A stretch of DNA of 30,781 bases from Bacteroidales bacterium (GTDB lineage Bacteria > Bacteroidota > Bacteroidia > Bacteroidales > P3): positions 1 through 30,781 of the forward strand of contig CAAGNU010000348.1 in NCBI GenBank assembly GCA_900771365.1. Direction: 5' to 3'. Both the position numbers and the translations under genes were made by a program. The notes under the pieces are model-generated. The model had not been told where the DNA came from and did no database searches. It worked only from the letters and a program-made list of their open reading frames with translations. Of the stretch, positions 22,033 through 30,740 are shown piece by piece. Numbering within the stretch: the first letter of the stretch is position 1; each line of letters begins with the position of its first letter.

Positions 22033-23743
22033 TCTTAGGCAGAGCGGCTAAGAGTTTCTGCGTATAGGGGTGCCGGGGATTGGCAAAAAGGGCATCCGTG
22101 GGACCGGACTCCACGATCCGCCCCTTCTCCATCACCATGATACGGTCCGAGAGGAATTTGACAACAGAGAGGTCGTGCGTGATAAAAAGGTAGGTGTAGC
22201 CATACCGCTCCTTGAGGTCGTTGAGCAGGTTCAGCACCTGGGCTTGAACAGAAACGTCGAGTGCCGAGACACTCTCGTCACATACTACTAGTTCTGGCTC
22301 TAGGACTAACGCCCGCGCGATACAGACACGCTGACGCTGCCCGCCCGAGAACTCATGGGGATAGCGATTGAACCAATCTTCGGCCAACCCAACCTGCCCC
22401 ATCAGTTCTAAGACCCGCTCACGACGGCTTTGAGCACTCTCCATGAGATGATGGCACTTTAATGGTTCCATGATGGCCTCGCCGATTGTCATCCTCGGGT
22501 TGAGCGATGAATAGGGGTCTTGGAATACTATCTGCATCTTTCGTCTCAGAGCCTTGTTCTCCGAGGCCGACAACTTGTTGAGCGGAACGCCATCGTACTC
22601 TACCGACCCTGAGCTACGGTCTATCAACTGCAGGATGGCTCGTCCGAGGGTGCTCTTCCCGCATCCAGACTCGCCCACAAGTCCCAAAGTCTCACCACGA
22701 TACAGGTCGAACGACAATCCATCAACGGCTTTCAGTTCCTTCGTGGCCTTGCCTAAGATATTCTTTTCTAAGGCATACGTTACTTCAAGATTGCGTACCC
22801 GCAGCAAAGGTTTCCCCCCATCTGAAGGAGTCCCGCACAAAGGTCGTTCGGAGCACTCTGGCACATGGCCCTCAAGAAAATCCTTCACGGTCGGAAGCCT
22901 CTGAGGGCGGCAGTCCAAAGGCGGTCGGCAAGCGAGCAGCCCCTGGGTATAAGGATGCTGCGGATGGTATAAGACATCATTTATAGAGCCCTGCTCCACG
23001 ACCTCGCCTTTGTACATCACGGCCACCTCATCGGCTATCTGGGCTATCACACCCAAGTCATGCGTGATGAAGATTATGCCTATATGATAACGTTTTTGCA
23101 ATGTGCGCAACAGTTCGATTATGGCTTTTTGGACTGTCACGTCCAACGCCGTAGTCGGCTCATCGGCAATGAGCACATCTGGATGGCATATCAACGCCAT
23201 GGCTATCATCACGCGCTGTTTCTGTCCTCCGCTGATTTCATGCGGATAGCTGTCAAAAATCTTTTCGGGCCGCGGTAGCATCACCTCTTCGAAGAGTGAC
23301 AATGTTCGTTTCCGAGCCTCTTTGTACGACACTTCCTCGTGAGCCAAGAGCATCTCCACAACCTGCGCTCCACACTTCTGGACAGGGTTCAAACTGGTCA
23401 TGGGCTCCTGAAAAATCATTGAGACACGTCCTCCACGCCACCTTTCTCTATCGATTTTTTCTTTCCAAGCGCCAAAATCCATCCATACGGAACCAGCCTG
23501 GGGCTTACTATCATTCTCATAATAGACTATGCGGCCTTTCACGCAGCATGTCGGCTCTGACGGTAGTAGACCCATCACGCTCATCGAACTCACAGACTTG
23601 CCGCTACCTGACTCACCTACAATGCCTAACGTGCGTCCTCGGTAGACTGAGAAGTTCACATTCTTCACAGCATCTTGGTACTTCCCGTCATGCAAAAAAG
23701 CCACTTGCAGACCCTCAATTTCCAACACTTTATCTGTCATCAT
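22004..23743 (-). CDS. Fused oligopeptide-type ABC transporter ATPase (DppD-DppF / YejF-like)
   Basis: A 579-residue protein with two nucleotide-binding domains, expected to energise uptake of peptides or similar solutes on the cytoplasmic face. NBD1 has Walker A GESGSGKS (43-50), signature ISGGQKQR (170-177), Walker B DVLIADEPTTALD and THDLG. NBD2 has GESGCGKST (357-365), FQDPYSSLNPRM, FSGGQRQR (465-472), CDESVSALDVSVQ and THDLS. Each domain ends with the HPYTQ element of the oligopeptide subfamily. A Cys-containing linker (CRPPLDC, PECSERPLCG) lies between them. No permease or binding-protein gene is nearby, so its partners are encoded elsewhere. The last codons and stop lie in a dispersed repeat. 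The start is one of two adjacent ATGs. Confidence 0.94.
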   Translation of the reverse strand: MMTDKVLEIEGLQVAFLHDGKYQDAVKNVNFSVYRGRTLGIVGESGSGKSVSSMSVMGLLPSEPTCCVKGRIVYYENDSKPQAGSVWMDFGAWKEKIDRERWRGGRVSMIFQEPMTSLNPVQKCGAQVVEMLLAHEEVSYKEARKRTLSLFEEVMLPRPEKIFDSYPHEISGGQKQRVMIAMALICHPDVLIADEPTTALDVTVQKAIIELLRTLQKRYHIGIIFITHDLGVIAQIADEVAVMYKGEVVEQGSINDVLYHPQHPYTQGLLACRPPLDCRPQRLPTVKDFLEGHVPECSERPLCGTPSDGGKPLLRVRNLEVTYALEKNILGKATKELKAVDGLSFDLYRGETLGLVGESGCGKSTLGRAILQLIDRSSGSVEYDGVPLNKLSASENKALRRKMQIVFQDPYSSLNPRMTIGEAIMEPLKCHHLMESAQSRRERVLELMGQVGLAEDWFNRYPHEFSGGQRQRVCIARALVLEPELVVCDESVSALDVSVQAQVLNLLNDLKERYGYTYLFITHDLSVVKFLSDRIMVMEKGRIVESGPTDALFANPRHPYTQKLLAALPKINRFVDGEI

Positions 23744-23799
23744 GAAATATTTTTTCTAAGAAAACGTAATTTTTTTTTTTTTATTTGAAATATAATGCG

Positions 23800-23807
23800 T
23801 AAATTTG
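23800..23807 (+). promoter_or_regulatory. Candidate -7 box for rocD
   Basis: TAAATTTG followed by C matches TAnnTTTG. It leaves an AT-rich leader of about 115 nt before the ATG at 23928. A TTTG at 23784 is too close to be a standard -33 element. Confidence 0.45.
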
Positions 23808-23927
23808 CAAAATATTTTTTAAGGATTGTATTACACAAATAACACATTTCAGCGAGTCAAACGCAAATAACATATAAATTGACAAAATACACGAACAATA
23901 ATATTAACATAATAAATATATCGCATT

Positions 23928-25148
23928 ATGACAAAATCTGAAGAATTCATGGAAATGGAAGCCCGCTATGGCGCCCATAACTACCATCCACTACCCGTCG
24001 TCCTCGCCAAAGGTGAAGGCGCATTTGTTTGGGACTGCGAAGGCAAACGCTACTTCGACTTCCTTTCCGCTTATTCAGCCGTCAACCAAGGACACTGCCA
24101 CCCCAAGATTGTCAAGGCTCTCTGTGACCAGGCTCACCAGCTCACACTCAGCAGCCGCGCTTTCTACAACAACTGCCTCGGCGAATGGGAAAAATACGTT
24201 ACCGAGTATTTCGGCTACGAGAAGGTTCTTCCCATGAACTCTGGCGCTGAGGCCGACGAGACTGCTCTGAAGCTCGCCCGCCGCTGGGGTGTTGTGAAAA
24301 AAGGCATCAAGAATGACGAAGTCATGATTGTCTGCTGCGAAGGCAACTTCCACGGCCGCACCATCACCATTATCACCATGAGCAATGACCCCGAGAGCTA
24401 TGCCAACTACGGCCCCATGACTCCTGGCTTCATTCGCATCCCCTACAACGACCCTGCTGCTCTTGAGAAGGTGCTCGAGGAGCACGGCGACAAGATTGCC
24501 GGTTTCCTGCTCGAACCCATCCAGGGCGAGGCTGGCGTCTATGTCCCCGATGAGGGCTACCTCAAGAAATGCTACGACATCTGCCACAAGCACAATGTCC
24601 TCTTCATGGCCGACGAGGTGCAGTGCGGTATCGCCCGTACGGGTAAGATGCTCGCTTGCGACCACGAAGGTGTGCGTCCCGACATCCTCATCCTCGGCAA
24701 GGCTCTCGGCGGCGGCGTAGTGCCAGTTTCCGCAGTCCTCGCTGACGACGACATCATGCTCAACATCAAGCCCGGCGAGCACGGCTCCACCTTCGGCGGC
24801 AACCCCATCGCTGCCAAGGTCTCCATCGCTGCTCTCCAGGTCATCAAGGAAGAAAAACTCATGGAGAATGCCGACCGCCTCGGCAAGATCTTCCGCGAGG
24901 AGATGAGCAACTTCAAGAGCCCCATGATTGAGAAAGTGCGCGGTAAGGGCCTTCTCAACGCTATCATCATCAAGCCTCACAACGGCAAAGAGGCTTGGGA
25001 TGTCTGCTTGAAGATGCGCGACATGGGTGTGCTGGCCAAGCCCACTCACCAGCATATCATCCGCTTCGCTCCTCCGCTGGTCATCACCGAAGAGCAGCTC
25101 CGCGAAGCTATGGAGATCATCAAGAAGGCTATCGCTTCTTTTGAATGA
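23928..25148 (+). CDS. rocD: Ornithine aminotransferase
   Basis: PLP enzyme that converts ornithine and 2-oxoglutarate to glutamate semialdehyde and glutamate, linking arginine, proline and glutamate metabolism. The 406-residue class III aminotransferase has YGAHNYHPLPVVL (14-26), SAYSAVNQGHCHPKI (47-61), the PLP-phosphate loop SGAEADE (105-111), NFHGRT, MADEVQCGIARTG (228-239) with the PLP-ring Asp, and the Schiff-base Lys258 in LGKALGGGVVPVSA, followed by HGSTFGGNP. In relatives I recall the residue after GAEA is usually Val; here it is Asp110. It stands alone, with its own promoter and a good terminator. Confidence 0.95.
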   Translation: MTKSEEFMEMEARYGAHNYHPLPVVLAKGEGAFVWDCEGKRYFDFLSAYSAVNQGHCHPKIVKALCDQAHQLTLSSRAFYNNCLGEWEKYVTEYFGYEKVLPMNSGAEADETALKLARRWGVVKKGIKNDEVMIVCCEGNFHGRTITIITMSNDPESYANYGPMTPGFIRIPYNDPAALEKVLEEHGDKIAGFLLEPIQGEAGVYVPDEGYLKKCYDICHKHNVLFMADEVQCGIARTGKMLACDHEGVRPDILILGKALGGGVVPVSAVLADDDIMLNIKPGEHGSTFGGNPIAAKVSIAALQVIKEEKLMENADRLGKIFREEMSNFKSPMIEKVRGKGLLNAIIIKPHNGKEAWDVCLKMRDMGVLAKPTHQHIIRFAPPLVITEEQLREAMEIIKKAIASFE

Positions 25149-25183
25149 TTCCTCGGCTGCTACCGCAGCTGAAAAATATACAC

Positions 25184-25211
25184 AAATCCCGCAGTATGTG
25201 CTGCGGGATTT
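25184..25211 (+). terminator. Terminator after rocD
   Basis: A perfect 11-bp stem (AAATCCCGCAG/CTGCGGGATTT) with a 6-nt loop and a run of T, 35 nt after the stop. It lies between rocD and the convergent helicase gene. Confidence 0.88.
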
Positions 25212-25264
25212 TTTTGCGTAGATGAAATGCTTGCTGAGGGTAACCTATCAAGCAAGGGTACCAG

Positions 25265-28200
25265 CTATTTTTTGCGGATGAGGTGAAGGTCCGGCAAAAG
25301 CACGGCCACAGGAGGCTGCGGGTCTGGCGATAGAGGTGTGGGAGGATTGTCTGCGAGGGGATTTGCTGAGGGACGCCAAGCAACGATATAACGAACTTGG
25401 GCCGAGGTGACTACGTAGCCTTGCTGGTTCCAATGAGCCATCTCGTCGCGTTGTTTGGCTGAAAGTCGAGCCAAGGGGATGCCGTCCTGGGAGAAGATTG
25501 TGTCGCAGTCAAAATGGAGCATATCGCCGCTACGGAGAGCGAGTACGGCGGCTTTTTTGTCCTTAAAGTAATCAAGGAAGAGGTCACGGTGGGTGAGCTG
25601 GAGGGTTATAGTGTCTGGCAGGGGGTACTGAACGGGATCGAGTGTGTATTTGTCCACGCCCATGTTGGCGAAGAGGCTTCCTACGGAATGAATGTAGAGG
25701 TTCCGCTTTGCGCGGGTGATGGCCACATAGAGCTGCCGCAGAATGATGGCGGGATCTTCATACTCATTTGTTTTCGCGGCATAAGAGAGGAAGACGGTGT
25801 CGTACTCGCGACCTTTGGACTTGTGGATAGTGGACACTATGACATCTTCTCGGCTAGCGGGTGAGAAGTCTTCGATGGAGGACTCATCAAGGAACTCTTG
25901 GAAGTCGCTGAGGTATTTGGTACGGGAAACGCTTTCAAAGTTCGAGAGGCAGCAGCGAAGGCTGTCGAGGCATGTGCTGCGCTGATAGGTGGCGGCGAGG
26001 GCTTCTTTGGCGGAGGACCACAGCTGGTCGCTAATCACGGGCGAGGTGATTCGTTGTTTAATGTATTTGAGAAAGTAGCGCACTTCGGCGAGGTCGGTGA
26101 GGCGAAAACCGTCCATGGACTGGATGAGACGGCAACGTATGCCGTGATGGCGCAGGAGGGCGGCGATACGGATTGCTTCGTCATTTGTGGAGGTGAGCAC
26201 GCCTATGCTGCCGTTGTTGAGGGCGTTTGTCTTTAGCAGGCTGACGATGTGCCGCACAAGGGGTGTTTCGATGTTGGTTGGGATATGCTGCACCACTTCC
26301 ACGCAGCCCGAGGCGGTGCTGACCGCGGAGATGGGTGCGGACTTCATCCTACCGGGAATGCGGAGGGCGAAGGTGTTGGCAAGGGATACGACGTGCAGGG
26401 AGCTGCGGAAATTCTCGGTCATCTGGTAGAGTTTGGCGCCCGACTCGGTGACAAGTTGTCGCATAAAGCGGGAGTCGGCCCCGCGGAACTGGTAGACGTT
26501 CTGGTCATCGTCTCCGACAGCGATAAGGCGCATGTCGTCGTTGTGCCGCATGAGAGCACGAACGAGATCAAATTCGTGGGTGTCCATATCTTGGGCTTCG
26601 TCGATGAGGAGGACGGCTTTGCTGATGCGGTTGGGTTCGACCTCTCCTGCCTCGATCATCTGAGCAGCCTGGCGGACGACATGATTAGCAGCGTCGAGGT
26701 TGCCGATACGTCCGAGGAGGTCGAAGCAGTAGGAGTGAAAAGTTTTGATTTCGACGAAGTGAGCGGCGTTGCCGATGAGATCGAGGAGTCGTTGCTTGAA
26801 CTCGGTAGCTGCTGCACGGGAGAAGGTGAGCATGAGGAGTTGCTCGTGTTTCACTTCTTCAAGGAGAAGGAGTGACGCCATTTTGTGGACGAGGAGGCGT
26901 GTCTTGCCGCTTCCTGGACCTGCTGCGACGACGATGTATTGGGAGGTTTTGTCATCAATAATTGTGCGCTGGGGGCGAGAGAGCTGACCAAAGAGCTGTT
27001 GGTACTTTGCGGGGGTGATGTTTTTGCTGATTTGTGTAGCACGTTCGCCTTTAAAGTACTTGGATATGAAGTGCTTGTGATCGAGCTGGAAGTAGTCTTG
27101 GACGTATCGGAGTGCGGCATCGTAGTCGCGCACCATGAGGTTGGCATATTCGCCGACGATGTGGACTTGCTGTACTTTTTGTTTGTAGAACTGGTCAAGG
27201 AGGCGGTAGTCTTCGACCTTGTAGCGGAGGCGGCTGTCTTTGATGCGTCGGATTTCGATGGCATTGTAGAGCACAAGGAAGCCGCCTTCGAGTTTGAGTG
27301 CGCCGATTTTAGAGAGGTAGAGGAGCGCTTCTTCAACGTCGGTAATGGTGACGGAGTGGTTGGCGAAAAGTGTCTGCGCGGTGTGCTGCTGATAGCTGGT
27401 GAGCATCTCAATTACGGAGAAGGTAATCATCCTCGTCTGATTTTGGCCTTGTTCGGAGCCAGGCTTTTCGTCATGCTGCTGCTCGGCGAGAGTGTGGAGT
27501 CGGCCGAGGATGAAGCGACTGAGGCTTTCGCGAAGCTGGAAACGCTGCTGGATGACGGAGGGAGAGAGAATGAAGGTGAGGGTGATGTTGCCTTGGTCGG
27601 CGAGAGCGAGGCGGTTGAGGTATCCTTTGATGGAGAGGAAGAAGAGGAGCGTGCGGAGGTTTTTGACAGAGGCGGCGGGGACACCCTGTTGGACAGCGAG
27701 GTCGTTGAGCTGCCGCAGAGTAGTGGGGCAGGAGCCCTGCGAAATGGCATCGTACAGGAACCTTTCGAGGCGGAGGAAGTGGTCGAGGGTGAGTGTGGAG
27801 CGTTTGCGGGAGGAATTTTTCTCAGCGTCCTGGAGGTACGCGACCATATCGCGAGAGTCGGCAAGAATGCCTTCTTTGCGCATACGCTGGACAGTAGAAA
27901 TGACGGTTTCCTTAGTGAGGCCGAGGATGTCGGCGAGGTAGTCGATTCGCGACTCAGCTTCATCGTCCTGCGCCCTGCCGACTTGGCGGGAGGTGATGAG
28001 TGATTTAACCACTCGGATGGCGTTTTGCCGGTCGGCATCATCGAAGAGCGGGGAGAGCATGAGACGTTGGCGTGCCTCGTCCATGTTTTTGACCATGATG
28101 CCTGTAGCGTAGACGTGGGGGATGTTGTTGCCACGTTTGAGGTAGCCGGCTTGTTCGAGTGTGGCCACGGCAGTACGCACGCGGGTCTCGATATCGGAAA

Positions 28201-30478
28201 CGCTGTTGTCCCAGCCTGCCTGACGCGCTATCTCAAGTGCAGAGCAAGAGATGGTGGGGCGCTGCTTGGTGAGATCTTTGACAGCTTTCCAAACCTGTTG
28301 TATCTCGTTCATGCTGAGCTTAGTCTGATTGAGGAGGACAAAGTGCTTGTCGAGGTCTTGGTCGCCATAGAGGACGAAGCAGCGAGCCGTCATGGATGGG
28401 TCGCGGCCTGCGCGACCTGCTTCCTGGACGTAGTTCTCCAGCGAGTCAGAAATGTCGTAATGCACAACGAGGCCGACATCTTTTTTATCCACTCCCATAC
28501 CGAAGGCCGAGGTGGCCACGATGATGCGCACCTCGCCTGTCATGAAGGCATTCTGGTTCTGCACCTTCTGGCTGGCTTCCATCTTGCCGTTGAAGGGGAG
28601 TGCGGGAAAGCCATCGCGCGAGAGACGTTGAGAGAGTTCGATGGTGCGGCGGGTGCGGCTGACATAGACTATGGTGGGACCAGTCTCTTCGCCGATGAGC
28701 TGACGGAGGTGGATGTATTTGTCCTCGTCGCTATCAACATGGATGACGGAATAATGCAGGTTCTTGCGAGAGGATGAGGAGGCGAAGAGGCGGAGCTGGA
28801 GGCCGAGGGTATGCTGGAAGTAGTCGCAGATGTCGGAGATGACCTTCTGCTTGGCCGTGGCGGTGAAACAGCTCACGGGTATGAAGGGCTTTCGAAGATT
28901 GGGTGGGGCGGCAGGCTCGTCCATCAGTCCTCCAACCTTATCATCCCCTACCCTTGAAACCTCCCCAAAGGGTGGTGCCCCCAAAGCCTCACCCGCTGCC
29001 CTTTGCTGATAATGTTCCGCCAAGCTGGCGATAAACTCTCCGATATAGAGATAGTCAACCCGGAAGTCCTGCCCCCATGCGGAGAAACAGTGTGCCTCAT
29101 CGATTACAAAGCGCACGACGTTGCGATGCTGGAGGAGATGCTGAATCGTCCGGGAGCGGAGCATCTCTGGGGAAATGTAGAGAAGGGATGCCGAGCCTTC
29201 GGCAACACGCTGCACCGCATCAGCCCGCGAGATAGGATCCATCAGACCGTTGATTGTCACGGCGGAAGATATGCCGCGTTCGGCAAGATTATCCACCTGG
29301 TCCTTCATCAGCGACTGGAGGGGAGAAATGACCACCGTGAGGCCGTGGACAGCCTCCCCTGCCATCAGGGCGGGGAGCTGGAAAGTGAGCGACTTGCCGC
29401 CACCCGTGGGAAAGATAACCAGCATCGACTCGCCCGCCACAGCGGCGCGGACTGCCTCCTCCTGAAGGTTTTCGCCATCGAAACGGCGAAACTCGTCGTA
29501 GCCGAAAAAATGGCTCAGCTGCCTGCGGGCATCCAGCTTCTCGTGGCAGTAGGCACACCCCTCGGCACAAGGAGTATTGCGCAGCAGGCGCAGCACCTCC
29601 TCCACCTTGGGGAAATTATACAGCACCCAGGAAGGTGTGGCACTCTGGACGTCATCCGTGCTGATGAGAGCCAGAGCGTAAGCCAGTTCGCAAGGACAAG
29701 CATCAACAAGAGAAGCTATATCGGCATGGGCACACAAGCGTCCCTCAAAGCAGCGTGCTATCCTATCCGAAAGCCGCCGCCTGTCATCATCCGGCTCGAA
29801 GCCCGCGAGGTCGAAGAAGCCGCAAAACTCCTCCCTTGACGCCAAAAGCCTGCCATAAATCTGCTGAAGCTCGTGACCCACATGGACAGCCTGTGGGTTG
29901 GCAGGCTGCCCCACCCCTCCGTCATCATCCTTAACCCCTAACTCAAAAAGCCGCCCGCCCTCCTCTGCGCCCAGCAACCGAAAAGCGTTCAACTCATCAT
30001 AAAGCAAGTCGCGAGCTTTAAGACAGTCGTTAACAGGATTGTTCACCTCGTCAGTTTGGAGCTTGTCATCCTTCACAAGGCGGTGATAAGGCCGCTTCGG
30101 GAAAAGCAGGGGAGACACATAAAGCGTGTCCACCAGCCGAGGACGCCTCCGCCCCCCTCCCCGCTGCGACGCCTGCGAGCCTCGACCAAAACGGAAAAAG
30201 CCAAAAGCCCCTGTCCTGCCCTCCTCCCGCGCCTCCGACCCCAGCTGGGCAAGGATGTCCGCAACCAACAAGGCATCATGATGAACCACATTGTGGCCGC
30301 ATACAAAATCCGCACCCCGGAGAAACTCCAGCAGCTCCGAACGCGACGCAGTGTGCAACGTAGCGCCATCGCTGCGCACAGCGCCTATGTCGTGCACCCT
30401 ATGATCGTCAATTCCCGCCTCAATATCGAGAAATACGATAAGACCCTGTGAGTATTCTGATGGCTCGCCTGTCTCCAT
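25265..30478 (-). CDS. Giant fusion: DEDD exonuclease-like, RecQ-type SF2 helicase and UvrD-type SF1 helicase
   Basis: A 1737-residue protein, presumably acting on DNA ends or forks. Residues 11-160 are exonuclease-like, with Asp18/Glu20 in FLDIEA, Asp68 in GHNVVHHD and Asp157; the Exo III His seems replaced (C152-x4-D157), so activity is doubtful. Residues 300-315 carry a CX3CX2C cluster. The SF2 helicase (about 325-700) has FPTGGGKS (356-363), DEAH (460-463), SCFTATA (536-542) and QEAGRAGRD (685-693). The RecQ zinc site and HRDC are not seen; winged-helix-like segments seem to fill about 735-1080. The SF1 helicase (about 1165-1605) has GPGSGKT (1187-1193), LIDEAQD (1291-1297), GDDDQNVYQFRG, ENFRSS, TIHKSKGREYD (1550-1560) and VAITRAKR. 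A C-terminal tail follows. All ATPase motifs look intact. It is a single gene, convergent with rocD, with no partner next to it in this window. Confidence 0.93.
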   Translation of the reverse strand: METGEPSEYSQGLIVFLDIEAGIDDHRVHDIGAVRSDGATLHTASRSELLEFLRGADFVCGHNVVHHDALLVADILAQLGSEAREEGRTGAFGFFRFGRGSQASQRGGGRRRPRLVDTLYVSPLLFPKRPYHRLVKDDKLQTDEVNNPVNDCLKARDLLYDELNAFRLLGAEEGGRLFELGVKDDDGGVGQPANPQAVHVGHELQQIYGRLLASREEFCGFFDLAGFEPDDDRRRLSDRIARCFEGRLCAHADIASLVDACPCELAYALALISTDDVQSATPSWVLYNFPKVEEVLRLLRNTPCAEGCAYCHEKLDARRQLSHFFGYDEFRRFDGENLQEEAVRAAVAGESMLVIFPTGGGKSLTFQLPALMAGEAVHGLTVVISPLQSLMKDQVDNLAERGISSAVTINGLMDPISRADAVQRVAEGSASLLYISPEMLRSRTIQHLLQHRNVVRFVIDEAHCFSAWGQDFRVDYLYIGEFIASLAEHYQQRAAGEALGAPPFGEVSRVGDDKVGGLMDEPAAPPNLRKPFIPVSCFTATAKQKVISDICDYFQHTLGLQLRLFASSSSRKNLHYSVIHVDSDEDKYIHLRQLIGEETGPTIVYVSRTRRTIELSQRLSRDGFPALPFNGKMEASQKVQNQNAFMTGEVRIIVATSAFGMGVDKKDVGLVVHYDISDSLENYVQEAGRAGRDPSMTARCFVLYGDQDLDKHFVLLNQTKLSMNEIQQVWKAVKDLTKQRPTISCSALEIARQAGWDNSVSDIETRVRTAVATLEQAGYLKRGNNIPHVYATGIMVKNMDEARQRLMLSPLFDDADRQNAIRVVKSLITSRQVGRAQDDEAESRIDYLADILGLTKETVISTVQRMRKEGILADSRDMVAYLQDAEKNSSRKRSTLTLDHFLRLERFLYDAISQGSCPTTLRQLNDLAVQQGVPAASVKNLRTLLFFLSIKGYLNRLALADQGNITLTFILSPSVIQQRFQLRESLSRFILGRLHTLAEQQHDEKPGSEQGQNQTRMITFSVIEMLTSYQQHTAQTLFANHSVTITDVEEALLYLSKIGALKLEGGFLVLYNAIEIRRIKDSRLRYKVEDYRLLDQFYKQKVQQVHIVGEYANLMVRDYDAALRYVQDYFQLDHKHFISKYFKGERATQISKNITPAKYQQLFGQLSRPQRTIIDDKTSQYIVVAAGPGSGKTRLLVHKMASLLLLEEVKHEQLLMLTFSRAAATEFKQRLLDLIGNAAHFVEIKTFHSYCFDLLGRIGNLDAANHVVRQAAQMIEAGEVEPNRISKAVLLIDEAQDMDTHEFDLVRALMRHNDDMRLIAVGDDDQNVYQFRGADSRFMRQLVTESGAKLYQMTENFRSSLHVVSLANTFALRIPGRMKSAPISAVSTASGCVEVVQHIPTNIETPLVRHIVSLLKTNALNNGSIGVLTSTNDEAIRIAALLRHHGIRCRLIQSMDGFRLTDLAEVRYFLKYIKQRITSPVISDQLWSSAKEALAATYQRSTCLDSLRCCLSNFESVSRTKYLSDFQEFLDESSIEDFSPASREDVIVSTIHKSKGREYDTVFLSYAAKTNEYEDPAIILRQLYVAITRAKRNLYIHSVGSLFANMGVDKYTLDPVQYPLPDTITLQLTHRDLFLDYFKDKKAAVLALRSGDMLHFDCDTIFSQDGIPLARLSAKQRDEMAHWNQQGYVVTSAQVRYIVAWRPSANPLADNPPTPLSPDPQPPVAVLLPDLHLIRKK

Positions 30479-30530
30479 TATGCTACATTACATTGAATTA
30501 CACAAAACATTACAAACATCCTATAGACAA

Positions 30531-30538
30531 CAAAGATA
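30531..30538 (-). promoter_or_regulatory. Candidate -7 box for the fused helicase gene
   Basis: Reads TATCTTTG on the minus strand, matching TAnnTTTG, 52 nt before the ATG at 30478. No clear -33 element. Confidence 0.45.
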
Positions 30539-30631
30539 CACAAAATTTCTGACATAACGGAAAAAAACAAAAAATGATTATCCGCAATTGCCACAAAAAG
30601 TACAATTTGTGCCGGAATGACGCGGCAGCCT

Positions 30632-30662
30632 CCCCTTTCGGAAAGGGGTGCCACGAAGTGGC
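30632..30662. repeat. Double-hairpin intergenic repeat
   Basis: Two adjacent small hairpins: CCCCTTT-CGG-AAAGGGG (30632-30648) and GCCAC-GAA-GTGGC (30650-30662), followed by GGGG. The compact paired-hairpin form is like REP elements of other bacteria. Confidence 0.7.
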
Positions 30663-30740
30663 GGGGTATGTTTCGAACAATCATTCCATATTGAATAATG
30701 AATATTGAATATTGGCTCCCGCCGCACTCATTATCAGAAA

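Noticed and set aside
30478..30684. Minus-strand open frame upstream of the helicase gene
   Set aside because: It overlaps the helicase start codon and is partly encoded by a double-hairpin repeat; no family resemblance.
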